Source: Methylomonas rivi (GTDB lineage: Bacteria; Pseudomonadota; Gammaproteobacteria; Methylococcales; Methylomonadaceae). From it: a DNA stretch of 56,442 nt. Shown here piece by piece: positions 45,283 to 54,459 of the stretch (its first letter is position 1; each line of letters starts with the position of its first letter). The notes beneath the pieces are model-generated. The model was not told the origin of the DNA. It worked only from the letters and a program-made list of their open reading frames with translations, and searched no databases. A program made the translations under genes and the position numbers. The stretch lies in the NCBI RefSeq assembly GCF_024505165.1, contig NZ_JANIBK010000010.1, positions 1 through 56,442 on the forward strand. The letters are read 5' to 3'.

Positions 45283-46650
45283 ATGAAGAAAAGGTTCGCA
45301 AAATCCCTGTTTATTTTTCGCCGCGATTTGCGTTTATATGACAATGCCGGCTTGAATGCGGCCTTGCAGCAGTCCGAACAGGTATTGGCCTGTTTTATTT
45401 TCGACCCGCGCCAAATCGAACAGCATCCCTATCAAAGCGGGCCCGGTTTGCAATTTATGCTGGAAGCCTTGCAAGACTTACGGCAGCAGTTTCAAGCGCA
45501 ACAGTGCCGACTGGGTTTATACCATGGGCAACCCGAACAAATTGTCGGCCGTTTGCAACGGGAACAGGCTATCGAGGCGGTGTTCGTCAATCGCGATTAC
45601 ACCCCTTTCAGCCGCCGGCGCGACGCCGAGTTGCAAACCTTTTGCGAGCAACGGGGGCTGGCTTTTTGCAGCTATGCGGACGCGTTGCTCAATGAGCCGG
45701 AGCATGCCCTGAAAAGCGACGGTTCGGCATATCAAGTATTCACGGCCTTTTATAACCGGGCCCGCTTGCATCCGGTCGCGTTGCCGCAAGGCCTGGCCGA
45801 TGGACAATGGCTTGATGGAGAACAGTACACCGATCTGATTTCGCGATTACAGCAAGTTCATCGCAATGCCTTGCCGGGCGGGCGGCAAGCGGCTTTGCAA
45901 CAGCTGGATGAGTTATCAGGGTGCCGGGATTACTGTCAACAACGCGATTATCCGGCGCTGTCGGCCACCAGCGATTTGTCCGCCTATCTCAAGTTCGGCT
46001 GTTGTTCGGTCCGGGAAGCCTATTATGCGATGGTGGAAAAACTGGGAACCGAACACCCCTTGTTGCGGCAATTGTATTGGCGGGATTTTTTTACCCATAT
46101 CGGCTTTCATTTTCCGCGGGTGTTCGGACATGCCTTCCATCAACGCTACGACAACATAGCTTGGCGCAACGACAGGGACGAATTCCAGGCCTGGGCGGAA
46201 GGGCAGACGGGCTTTCCGATAGTCGACGCCGGCATGCGGCAATTGAACCGGACCGGCGGCATGCATAACCGGGTGCGCATGATAACCGCTTCGTTTTTAG
46301 TCAAGGATTTGCATATTGATTGGCGCTGGGGCGAACGCTATTTCGCCCGGCATTTGCTGGATTACGACCCTTGCCTGAACAACGGCAACTGGCAATGGGC
46401 GGCCTCTACCGGCTGTGACGCCCAGCCTTATTTCCGAATTTTCAATCCGTGGCTACAGCAAAAAAAATTCGATCCCGATTGCGTGTATATCAAATACTGG
46501 TTGCCCGAATTAAACGGCTATGCGCCGACGCTGATTCATAACTGGTTTAAACAACCATTGGCGGGCGCTTATCCGCCGCCGATGGTGGAACACGGTATAC
46601 GTAGCGAGCGGGCCAAGCTGCTGTTTCAGCAAGCTGGCCAACAACTATAG
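45283..46650 (+). CDS. phrB: Deoxyribodipyrimidine photolyase (cryptochrome/photolyase family)
   Basis: 455 residues. FRRDLRLYDNAGL begins the photolyase domain; RDYTPFSRRRDAEL and the C-terminal FAD domain follow. FAD and DNA-binding motifs are intact: TGFPIVDAGMRQLNRTGGMH, NRVRMITASFLVKDL, and GDWRW-like IDWRWGERYFARHLLDYDP with NNGNWQWAAS. The enzyme splits cyclobutane pyrimidine dimers with blue light. Length is like class I PhrB. It is the core of the light operon. Confidence 0.96.
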   Translation: MKKRFAKSLFIFRRDLRLYDNAGLNAALQQSEQVLACFIFDPRQIEQHPYQSGPGLQFMLEALQDLRQQFQAQQCRLGLYHGQPEQIVGRLQREQAIEAVFVNRDYTPFSRRRDAELQTFCEQRGLAFCSYADALLNEPEHALKSDGSAYQVFTAFYNRARLHPVALPQGLADGQWLDGEQYTDLISRLQQVHRNALPGGRQAALQQLDELSGCRDYCQQRDYPALSATSDLSAYLKFGCCSVREAYYAMVEKLGTEHPLLRQLYWRDFFTHIGFHFPRVFGHAFHQRYDNIAWRNDRDEFQAWAEGQTGFPIVDAGMRQLNRTGGMHNRVRMITASFLVKDLHIDWRWGERYFARHLLDYDPCLNNGNWQWAASTGCDAQPYFRIFNPWLQQKKFDPDCVYIKYWLPELNGYAPTLIHNWFKQPLAGAYPPPMVEHGIRSERAKLLFQQAGQQL

Positions 46651-46657
46651 GTGTACT

Positions 46658-47176
46658 ATGCGGCGTTTTTTATGTTTTGTTGCGGTTTTGAGTTTGGCGG
46701 CTTGCACCGGCATACCTGAAGGGGTTGAGCCGGTAACGGGATTCGAACTGAGCCGTTATTTGGGCACCTGGCATGAAATCGCCCGGCTGGATCACGGCTT
46801 CGAGCGGGGTTTGACCCAGGTTACCGCCGAGTACAGCCTGCGCGAGGATGGCGGCGTCAAGGTGCTGAACAGCGGATACAACGCCGAGGAGCAGCAAAGG
46901 CAAACGGCCGAAGGCAAAGCTTATTTCATCGGCAGACCGGACGAGGGTCGCTTGAAAGTGTCGTTTTTCGGACCTTTTTATGGGGCCTATAACATCATCG
47001 CGCTGGATAAAGCGGCTTATCGGTATGCGATGATTGCGGGCCCCAATACCGATTATTTGTGGATTTTAGCGCGTAGCCCAAGCCTGGATGGTGCCGTAGT
47101 GCAATCTTTGGTGGAAAAGGCCCGGGGACTGGGTTTTCCGACCCAGGATTTGATTTATTTGCAACCTCAACCGTAA
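46658..47176 (+). CDS. blc: Bacterial lipocalin (Blc-like lipoprotein)
   Basis: 172 residues. Lipobox LSLAACTG gives a lipid anchor on Cys16. The lipocalin GTWHEIARLDHGFERG motif follows, with VTAEYSL and the late DTDYLWILARSP-like segment. Blc binds lysophospholipids in the outer membrane and is linked to stress. It follows phrB by 7 bases. The phr-lipocalin pairing is known in light-regulated clusters. Confidence 0.93.
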   Translation: MRRFLCFVAVLSLAACTGIPEGVEPVTGFELSRYLGTWHEIARLDHGFERGLTQVTAEYSLREDGGVKVLNSGYNAEEQQRQTAEGKAYFIGRPDEGRLKVSFFGPFYGAYNIIALDKAAYRYAMIAGPNTDYLWILARSPSLDGAVVQSLVEKARGLGFPTQDLIYLQPQP

Positions 47177-47184
47177 ACACCAAT

Positions 47185-48126
47185 ATGGATAGTATTTTAG
47201 TAGGCATCAGCAGTTGTTTGCTGGGCAATTTAGTCCGCTACGACGGCGCGCACAAATACCACAGTTACATCGAACGCACCCTGGGTCAATATTTTCAGTT
47301 CAGAGCCTTTTGCCCCGAAGTGGAAGCCGGCCTGGGCGTACCGCGTCCGGCCGTGCAGTTGCGGGACATCGGTTCGCATATCCGGGTGGTGGGTGTCAAG
47401 GATCACAGTCTGGATGTCACGGAAGCCTTGCGGGAAACAGCCGAAAAACAAAGCCCCTGGCTGGATGGTTTGTGCGGCTATATTCTGAAGAAGGATTCGC
47501 CCAGTTGCGGCATGGAGCGGGTCAAAGTCTATAAAAACGACATACCGGCCCGTAGCGGGGTAGGGGTGTTTGCCGACTATCTACAGCAACGGTTTCCGAC
47601 CCTGCCCATCGAGGAAGAAGGCCGTTTGGGCGATCCGGGCTTGCGGGAGAACTTTATCCAACGGGTGTTTGTGCGCCACCGTTGGCGGCAAATGTGCCAA
47701 AGTCCGTTAACCGCCCACGGCTTGATGCGCTTCCATAGCCGGCATAAATTGATTGCCATGAGCCACGAGCAAAATCGGGCCAGGGAATTGGGGCGGCTGA
47801 TTGCCGAAGTGCGCGCCGATAATCTCGATGAGATTGCCCAACGCTACATTACCGAATTAATGGCTTGCCTTAAGATCGTCGCCACTCGGGGTAATCATGT
47901 CAATGTATTGCAGCATATTCAGGGCTATTTAAAGCGTACTATCGATAGCGACGATAAGCAGGAGTTGGTGGATACCATCGAAAGCTACCGTCAGGGTAAC
48001 GTGCCCTTGATCGTGCCGTTGACCTTGTTGCGGCATCATTTTCGTAAACAGCCGGATGCCTTTGTCGACGAGTCTTTCTACATGACCCCGCATCCCGCCG
48101 AATTATCGTTACTCAACGAAATATAA
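47185..48126 (+). CDS. DUF523-DUF1722 (YbgA-like) protein
   Basis: 313 residues. DUF523 (about 1-145) has the Cys-rich pattern SSCLLG, FCPEVEAG and SPSCGMERV. DUF1722 (about 195-310) has the helical part after HRWRQMCQSPLTAHGLMRF. This pair often lies beside photolyase genes, suggesting a related job in DNA repair or tRNA chemistry; the function is not known. It ends the light cluster. Confidence 0.9.
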   Translation: MDSILVGISSCLLGNLVRYDGAHKYHSYIERTLGQYFQFRAFCPEVEAGLGVPRPAVQLRDIGSHIRVVGVKDHSLDVTEALRETAEKQSPWLDGLCGYILKKDSPSCGMERVKVYKNDIPARSGVGVFADYLQQRFPTLPIEEEGRLGDPGLRENFIQRVFVRHRWRQMCQSPLTAHGLMRFHSRHKLIAMSHEQNRARELGRLIAEVRADNLDEIAQRYITELMACLKIVATRGNHVNVLQHIQGYLKRTIDSDDKQELVDTIESYRQGNVPLIVPLTLLRHHFRKQPDAFVDESFYMTPHPAELSLLNEI

Positions 48127-48208
48127 GCTGGCCGTTATACAATACGCACTTTTACCGTCGTCTTTTCGATGACCCGATTTTCAAATAATTATAAAACAGG
48201 AACCCGCA

Positions 48209-49522
48209 ATGGAAACCGTGCAAAAACTTGTGCCTTTTTTTGAAGAATTGCTGCAACAGTGGTACCAATTGACCCTGCATAATCGGGAATATGCCATTTG
48301 TCTTGCGGTTTCCGTGTGGTTGCTGACGGCTATTTTTTACAGTATTCGGATCGGGTTTTTAAAACGAAACATTGTCCAAATCAACAAAGCCAAGGACCAG
48401 ACCCAGGCCGGTTTAGACGAAGCCAATCAACAGTTGGCAACTTTGCAACAGCAATTGGCGGAAGCCGCGGAACGGGTGACGGCTGCCGAGCAAGCCGCGC
48501 GGGCCGAGTCGCAACGTGCCGCGGATAACGAGTTACGCTTGAATACAAGCAATCGGCTATTGGCCGGCAGCTTGGTCAACTTGGTCGATTGTTTCGAATT
48601 GAATCTGCATAACTTGCCGGCGGCCGACGCGGAAAATCTGTTGCCGGAATACGAAGCCGTAATCGCCCGGGTTGCCGACCGCTTTCAGAATGAGCAACAG
48701 GCCAAAACCCAGCTGCAATTAAACCTGCATGCCGAAACGGCCAAACTGGCCGAGAAGGACATGCTGATCGGCAGTCTGGAAAATCGTTTGGACACTCAGA
48801 CCCAGCAACTGGTCAAATTGGAATTGGCCGTCGAACAATACGAAGCGGCGCAAAAACAGTTGGAGCAGGACAAACTGCAACTGGCGCAACAACTGCAACA
48901 CCGGCATGCGGACGTGCCGCGCCAGCAAGCGTACGAAAAACCGGCAGCGGCGGCGGCAGTTGCTCAGGCGCCTGCCCAAACGGCGGTTCAACAAGCGCCG
49001 GAGCCGGTTAAGCCGCCGGAAACCGGACCGGTCGCGCCGGCAATTAAACCGGAACCTGCCCCTGTAACGCCAAAACCGCAAGCCGCTGTTTCAAAAGCGT
49101 CGGCGGCGGAATCAGCCAAACCGGCGGCGGGTCATAAAATGAAGGGTCTGTTCGGCCGGGCGATGGATAAATTCTCCAAAATGGACGAAAAATTGGGTAG
49201 TCCGGGCAAGGCCGTTATCGAAGCGGAAGCGGCCGAAGTTGCGGACATGCCGGCGGTGGCCGAGGCAAGGGTCGAAGCCTTGGAACAGGCCGAGCCGGTT
49301 AAAAATACCCAACCGGATAAGGGCTTAAACGACAGGTTATCCGGTTTGCTTGGCGGTTTTAAAAAATCTCCGCCTCAGCCGGCAAAAACGGAGGCCGAGT
49401 CCGCATCGGCTCCGGCCGCCGCGCAAGAAACCGAAGCGGAAGCCGGGAAACCCGCCGGTAAGGCAAATAAAGCCGCTTCGCAGTTGAGCGGATTGTTCGG
49501 TGGATTCAAAGCTAAAAAATGA
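48209..49522 (+). CDS. Membrane-anchored coiled-coil protein with C-terminal GLFGG repeats
   Basis: 437 residues. One membrane segment (about 31-53, ICLAVSVWLLTAIFYSI) precedes a long coiled coil (about 65-235). A Pro/Ala linker follows. Three similar short peptides then occur: MKGLFGRAMDKFSK, RLSGLLGGFKKSP and QLSGLFGGFKAKK. No family recognised. It starts 83 bases after the DUF523-DUF1722 gene. Confidence 0.75.
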   Translation: METVQKLVPFFEELLQQWYQLTLHNREYAICLAVSVWLLTAIFYSIRIGFLKRNIVQINKAKDQTQAGLDEANQQLATLQQQLAEAAERVTAAEQAARAESQRAADNELRLNTSNRLLAGSLVNLVDCFELNLHNLPAADAENLLPEYEAVIARVADRFQNEQQAKTQLQLNLHAETAKLAEKDMLIGSLENRLDTQTQQLVKLELAVEQYEAAQKQLEQDKLQLAQQLQHRHADVPRQQAYEKPAAAAAVAQAPAQTAVQQAPEPVKPPETGPVAPAIKPEPAPVTPKPQAAVSKASAAESAKPAAGHKMKGLFGRAMDKFSKMDEKLGSPGKAVIEAEAAEVADMPAVAEARVEALEQAEPVKNTQPDKGLNDRLSGLLGGFKKSPPQPAKTEAESASAPAAAQETEAEAGKPAGKANKAASQLSGLFGGFKAKK

Positions 49523-49615
49523 TGTCTTTGTTAAATTCCGGCTAACGGCCCGCCATTTTCCGGACGAGTAAAATAGAAGCCGCTATTCCTTGGGATCGGA
49601 GGCTTTCGATGACCC

Positions 49616-51286
49616 TCATGAATCCTTTGCATTGCTGGCAATGAGGTCGGCAATTCGCAAGGCTAGCGCCTGGATAGTCAACGAAGGCGCTTCGCCGCCT
49701 CCGCTACTGGGGAAAATGCTGGCATCGGCTATGTATAAATTGCTCGATTCGTGCGCGCGTCCGCAAGCGTTGACAACCGAGCTTTTGGGGTCGTTTCCCA
49801 TTCGACAGGAACCGAATACATGGGTGGCGCTGAAATGGTCGTAGCTGCCGAATTCCTCCACCAAACGGCCGGCGCCTGTCGCTTCTATAATTCGCCGGCA
49901 TTGCTGGGCCATGAAGCGCAAACGCTTTAAATCCATTTCTGTTAACCGGGAACGGATGCGCGCCAGGGGTAAGCCGAATGCATCGGTTTGCTTGGTGTCA
50001 ATATCAATACGGGTTTCCGGGTTGGGCAGCATTTCACCAAAGCTGGAGACCGATACCGCGTGGCCAAGCGAGTTGCGAATCCCGGCCTTTAATGCAGCTC
50101 CGAAACCAGGAACAATTCGTCTGGCATAGTTGATAGGCCCCGTCAAACCGATTTCCTGGGTAGAGGAGGTAAATCGACAACCGCCGACCACACCGGGGAT
50201 GGCATCGGGCGCATTGAAATCCCAACAAATGGCGTCGGCGGGCAGGCCTTGGAAACTATCCGCCGATGTGTCCAGCATGCCGGTGCTGACCCAAATCAGG
50301 GAGTCCATAAAATTACGGCCAACTTGGCCATTGCTGTTGGCTAGACCCTGATTAAACTCACGATTTGCCGAATTTAAAAGTAAACGGGGGGTTTCCACGG
50401 CACCTCCAGCCAAAACAACAATAGGGGCCTCCAATTTTTTGCTGGTTTGTTGGTTTTCGATAACGTTGACCCCTGTTATGCGTCCGCCGGGGTCGCTGAT
50501 CAAACGGGTTGCCACTGTTTCGGCTGCAATCAGGCAACGCCCAGAGTTTAAGGCATGACGGATAAAGGTAACATCCGCCGACCCCTTGTCGCCTATCGGG
50601 CAGCCGTAACCGCAGTTGCCGCAATAATTGCACGCCGGACGGCCGTCGAAAGGTTTGGACAGGGCCGCCCGACTATTGGCTTGCCAGCGCATGCCCAGCA
50701 GAGGTCCGGTTGCGGCTATGCGGCGGGACGCCTTGCAAAACGGATGAGCGGGCAATGGGTATGGTTGGCTGCGCCAGCGGAACGGCTGGTCGTCGGGTCC
50801 GGCCACGCCGATCAGATTTTCGGCAATGACATAATAGGGTTCCAGCTCGGCGTAGCTGACCGGCCAATCGGCCCCAACACCATGCCGGCTATAAAGGTTC
50901 ATGGCCTGCGGATTTAGCCTATGCGCTTCGCCGGTATAATGCAAGGTACTGCCGCCTATACCGCGGACGTGATGGTAGCCGGAGCCGGCCACGGCTCGCA
51001 CTCTAGTTCGATTCAGCGGGCCGGCCACAAGGTTCCATGAGCGTAAATTTTCCCATTCAGGGGATAACGAGGCACCGATGTCGAAGCTATATTGACCTTT
51101 CGAATGCGCTTTGTAAGGAAATTGCGCCATTTCCCAGTCATCGGTGTGCAGCCTATAGTCGCGGTCCGGCTGATAACGGGGGCCGGCATCCAGCATCAAC
51201 ACGTTCAAACCATGCTGAGTAAGCCGCCAAGCCATGGCCGCGCCAGCGGCCCCGGCGCCGATAATGATTACGTCCGCGGATTTCAC
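49616..51286 (-). CDS. GMC-family FAD oxidoreductase
   Basis: 556 residues. The FAD-binding start is DVIIIGAGAAGAAMAWRLT, GMC signatures include GIGGSTLHYTGE and the C-terminal SSGGGEAPSLTIQALALRI. A Cys cluster ACNYCGNCGYGCPIGDKG suggests an iron-sulfur or heme-linked member. Together with the next gene it resembles gluconate 2-dehydrogenase or sorbitol-type flavoproteins. The substrate is unknown. It overlaps the subunit gene by 4 bases. Confidence 0.87.
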   Translation of the reverse strand: MKSADVIIIGAGAAGAAMAWRLTQHGLNVLMLDAGPRYQPDRDYRLHTDDWEMAQFPYKAHSKGQYSFDIGASLSPEWENLRSWNLVAGPLNRTRVRAVAGSGYHHVRGIGGSTLHYTGEAHRLNPQAMNLYSRHGVGADWPVSYAELEPYYVIAENLIGVAGPDDQPFRWRSQPYPLPAHPFCKASRRIAATGPLLGMRWQANSRAALSKPFDGRPACNYCGNCGYGCPIGDKGSADVTFIRHALNSGRCLIAAETVATRLISDPGGRITGVNVIENQQTSKKLEAPIVVLAGGAVETPRLLLNSANREFNQGLANSNGQVGRNFMDSLIWVSTGMLDTSADSFQGLPADAICWDFNAPDAIPGVVGGCRFTSSTQEIGLTGPINYARRIVPGFGAALKAGIRNSLGHAVSVSSFGEMLPNPETRIDIDTKQTDAFGLPLARIRSRLTEMDLKRLRFMAQQCRRIIEATGAGRLVEEFGSYDHFSATHVFGSCRMGNDPKSSVVNACGRAHESSNLYIADASIFPSSGGGEAPSLTIQALALRIADLIASNAKDS

Positions 51287-51801
51287 TTTTCGACGGCGGC
51301 GGGATAACCGAGGTATTGGGGCGGACGGTTAACGGCCAATCCCGCCCATGACCGCGAGTCGGCATAATAAAGTTGTACGGAACGATCGCGAATTTCATGA
51401 AAAAACACCCGCGGGCCGGATTCCCAATCGGCTACGCTCATGGCTTGCAACAGTTGCTCTATTTGGGCGGTATTCAGCGCGCTCAAAGCACCGTAAGTTT
51501 GTTCCAGCCAGCCGCAGCCCTGAGAAATCAGCCTGCCCAGAGTTGCATCCTGTTGCGCGATTGCGAGAAGTTGACTGTGTACGGACAATGTACTGGCGGC
51601 GGGAGTGAGATCGTCCGCGGGAAGGATGCTGTCCACCAAGATGCGTAGGGTGTCTTCATGGCGGGAGAGTTCGTAATCTTTAGCGTCGGTATCGGAGAAT
51701 TTACCCAGCCAAGCGCCGCACAGTATGGCAATGCTATTCAGCCAGCGGCGCCTGGACCAGAGGTTATCCTTTGAAAACAGCCCCCCTAAATAGCAACTCA
51801 T
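51283..51801 (-). CDS. Gluconate 2-dehydrogenase subunit 3-like protein
   Basis: 172 residues. A twin-arginine signal-like start (SRRRWLNSIAILCGAWLG) suggests Tat export along with the FAD partner. The body (LRILVDSILPADDLTP) fits the subunit 3 family. It would carry the large subunit through Tat. It overlaps the GMC gene by 4 bases. Confidence 0.8.
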   Translation of the reverse strand: MSCYLGGLFSKDNLWSRRRWLNSIAILCGAWLGKFSDTDAKDYELSRHEDTLRILVDSILPADDLTPAASTLSVHSQLLAIAQQDATLGRLISQGCGWLEQTYGALSALNTAQIEQLLQAMSVADWESGPRVFFHEIRDRSVQLYYADSRSWAGLAVNRPPQYLGYPAAVEK

Positions 51802-51815
51802 ACCCAGCGGAGAAC

Positions 51816-52379
51816 TTAAGCCGGATTAAAGACGCATAAACCCGTCGCATTATTATAGGTTGAGTTTGCCGGGCAGCTAATAATCGTGTTTCTGCTGGGT
51901 TTATTGTATTCGCCCAGGGTATTGATAATGAAGTAAGGTTCCCAATGGTTGCTATCGGTAAAGTTATAATCGACGCCGAGATTAGAGAACGGCCCCTGGG
52001 CGCCTATGCCGGCGAATAAACCCTTGCTGAAATCATAGCCGGCGCCCACTTCGCCCTGGATATTTTCTTGGCCGTTGAAGTATTTGACCCGCAGCTTACC
52101 GGGTTCAAAGCCGTTAAAAATATTGAAGCTGAAAGATACATCCGCGCCTTGGGCGTTCCCGCCAGTAGTGACTTCGGCATGGCGATAGCCGACCACGATC
52201 GCCGGGGCAAACCCACCGTCCAGGGTCCATTTCAAACCGGCATAGCCGTTATCGACACCTACGGTTGATGCTCCTGAAGTCGTAATGGTTGGCGTAACAG
52301 ACGCGAAGCCGGCCACGGCGGCCGGAACACCGAGACAGGCCAATAGCCCGGAAAAATAAAATACATTTTTGAAAGACAT
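51816..52379 (-). CDS. Exported beta-rich protein of unknown function
   Basis: 187 residues from ATG 52377-52379. A signal peptide (MSFKNVFYFSGLLACLG, then PAAVAG) is present. The body has repeated beta-strand stretches rich in Gly, Tyr and Phe (AGYDFSKGLFAGIGAQG), as in outer-membrane barrels. Two Cys near the C-terminus (ISCPANS and GLCVFNP). No family known. It lies 14 bases upstream of the oxidoreductase pair. Confidence 0.65.
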   Translation of the reverse strand: MSFKNVFYFSGLLACLGVPAAVAGFASVTPTITTSGASTVGVDNGYAGLKWTLDGGFAPAIVVGYRHAEVTTGGNAQGADVSFSFNIFNGFEPGKLRVKYFNGQENIQGEVGAGYDFSKGLFAGIGAQGPFSNLGVDYNFTDSNHWEPYFIINTLGEYNKPSRNTIISCPANSTYNNATGLCVFNPA

Positions 52380-52516
52380 AGAGTTATCCCTAATTGACGG
52401 CAATGGCGGCATGATAGCAAATAACTCGCCTAACGAAAATTCCGAGTAGGATTTAAGGTTTCGCGGCGGTTAGGTTAATGTGAAAACGTTTACTCGGTTG
52501 TAAGTATTACATGAGT

Positions 52517-52555
52517 AAAAAAAGCCGCGGCTTCCGGTAGAAACCACGGCTTTTT
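52517..52555 (-). terminator. Terminator after the CysJ-like gene
   Basis: Stem aaaaagccgcgg (52519-52530) and ccacggcttttt (52544-52555). On the minus strand all pairs form with one G-U, followed by T residues. Confidence 0.8.
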
Positions 52556-52578
52556 ACAAATACCGTTAAAACCGGTTA

Positions 52579-54318
52579 TTAATAGACATCGCGCACATAA
52601 CGTTTGTCCTTTTTCAGCTGGTTGACGTAATCGACGGTTTCGGTGACGGTTTTGTTGCCGTGGATGCGGACCACGTCGTGCAAGGCCTGGTCGACATCCT
52701 TGGCCATGCGGTAAGCGTCGCCGCAAACGAAGAAGTAGCCGCCTTGCTCCAGCCAAGCGTATAACTCGGCGCCGTTTTCCAGCATGCGATCTTGCACATA
52801 GATTTTTTCGGCCTGATCGCGGGAAAAAGCCAAATCCAGTTTGGTCAGCAGGCCGCTGGTTTGCATGGCTTCGATTTCCTCGCGGTAGATAAAGTCGGTG
52901 GCGGCGTTGCGATCGCCGAAGAACAGCCAGTTTTTACCGGCGGCATTGCGGAATTCGCGTTCCTGCAGGAAGGCGCGGAACGGCGCGATACCGGTGCCGG
53001 GGCCGACCATGATCATCGGTAGACTATCGTCGTTGGGTACCCGGAAATTATTGTTGGGGGTAAAGAAAATTTTTACTTCGCCGCCTTCGCCGGCCAAGTC
53101 GGCCAGATAGGTCGAGCAAACGCCTTTGTGGTGGCGGCCGTGAGCATCGTAGCGCACGCTGGCGACGGTCAGATGCACGCTGTCCGGATATTTTTTACCG
53201 CTGGATGAAATGGAGTAGGCGCGGTGTTGCAGCGGCTTGAGCAAGCGTAAAAACTCGGCTGCGGAAAATTCGACGGCGGGGAATTGCAGTAGTAAGTCCA
53301 GGGTGTCGCGCCCCCACAAATAATCGTTCAGTTTGTCTTTGTCGCCCGCTCTCAGCAAGGCATTAAGATCGTGATCGCCGGAGCGTTTGGCGATTTCTTC
53401 CAGCAGTTCCTTGCTGGGCAACTTGATTTCAAACTGCGTGCGCAAGGCCTCCGAAAGCTGCATCAATTCGCCGTTGACCGGCTCTTCTTCGTTTCCGCTG
53501 CAGCCCAGGGCCGTTAACATAGCGGCGACCAGTTCGGGGCAGTTGCTGGGGATCACGCACATGGCGTCCCCGGCTTCGTAACTCAAGCCGGAACCGGCGA
53601 TCGAGATTTCGTAATGGCGGGTTTCCTTGGATGAATCCAGTGCCGTGATAATACGGTTGACGCTGAGTTTGGCCGGGAAGGGGTTTTTCCGGTTATAAGC
53701 GGATTTTGCGGCATGGCTTTCGGTATCGATGACCGCCACGGTAGCGGCGCCTTCCGCCATCAGCGGAATCACTTCGCTGAGCCATTTTTCAGCCGGCGAT
53801 TCGAAGTCGACATCGCAATCGACCCGCTCGAACAGGCGTTTGCCGCCTAATTCCGCCAAGCGGTTATCCCAATCTATGCCGGCTTGGCAGAACAAGTCGT
53901 AGCTGGTATCGCCCAAGGCCAGTACCGAGTATTTAAGATTTTCCAGACGCGGGACATCGTCACCGTTGGCGGCTTCCCACAGCATTTCGGCATTATCCGG
54001 CATGGCGCCTTCGCCGTAAGTGCTGGTGATGATCAGCAAATATTCCATTTTAGCCAGTTGGCCGATTTCCACTTCGTCCATGCTTTTAACAAGGGGGTGC
54101 AGGCCGTGGCTTTTGGCCCTGGCGGCGGCATCGTTGGCCAGCGATTCGGAATTGCCGGTCTGGCTGCCGTAAAGAATATGCAGAATACGGGCATCGGCTT
54201 GATTAATGCTGCCGGCGCTATGCAGCATATGGCTGTGCATGCCGGCGAAAAAGCCGCTCAGCCAGGCGCGTTGAGTATCACTGTAAGGGGCGTTTAATGG
54301 GATAAAAGGTGCTTTCAT
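52579..54318 (-). CDS. cysJ: CysJ-like NADPH diflavin reductase
   Basis: 579 residues. Flavodoxin (FMN) domain: ILYGSQTGNSESLA (about 48-61), TSTYGEGAMPDNA and LGDTSYDLFC. FAD domain: RAYSISSSGKKYPDSVHLTV. NADPH domain: VGPGTGIAPFRAFLQ, and the C-terminus RYVRDVY as in CysJ. CysJ feeds electrons to CysI for sulfite reduction; here no CysI lies in the window, and the gene follows a GOGAT-like gene on the same strand. Its true partner is therefore open. Confidence 0.93.
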   Translation of the reverse strand: MKAPFIPLNAPYSDTQRAWLSGFFAGMHSHMLHSAGSINQADARILHILYGSQTGNSESLANDAAARAKSHGLHPLVKSMDEVEIGQLAKMEYLLIITSTYGEGAMPDNAEMLWEAANGDDVPRLENLKYSVLALGDTSYDLFCQAGIDWDNRLAELGGKRLFERVDCDVDFESPAEKWLSEVIPLMAEGAATVAVIDTESHAAKSAYNRKNPFPAKLSVNRIITALDSSKETRHYEISIAGSGLSYEAGDAMCVIPSNCPELVAAMLTALGCSGNEEEPVNGELMQLSEALRTQFEIKLPSKELLEEIAKRSGDHDLNALLRAGDKDKLNDYLWGRDTLDLLLQFPAVEFSAAEFLRLLKPLQHRAYSISSSGKKYPDSVHLTVASVRYDAHGRHHKGVCSTYLADLAGEGGEVKIFFTPNNNFRVPNDDSLPMIMVGPGTGIAPFRAFLQEREFRNAAGKNWLFFGDRNAATDFIYREEIEAMQTSGLLTKLDLAFSRDQAEKIYVQDRMLENGAELYAWLEQGGYFFVCGDAYRMAKDVDQALHDVVRIHGNKTVTETVDYVNQLKKDKRYVRDVY

Positions 54319-54372
54319 TTATTTACCAACTTTGAGCCGATTCTGTGCGGATCGATCACTATATATTTCAAC

Positions 54373-54445
54373 GTAGGCTGGGTTGAGCAGAGCGAAACCC
54401 GGCAGAGGTTATTAAGCTGGGTTGAGCTTTCGCTTAACCCAGCTT
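54373..54445. repeat. Repeat with ctgggttgagc motif and a palindrome
   Basis: gctgggttgagc occurs at 54377-54388 and again in a 32-base palindrome aagctgggttgagc-tttc-gcttaacccagctt (54414-54445, one mismatch). It lies between the GOGAT-like and CysJ-like genes. It resembles the widely spread ctgggttgagc repeats of proteobacteria. Confidence 0.65.
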
Positions 54446-54459
54446 ACCTAATCAGTTTA

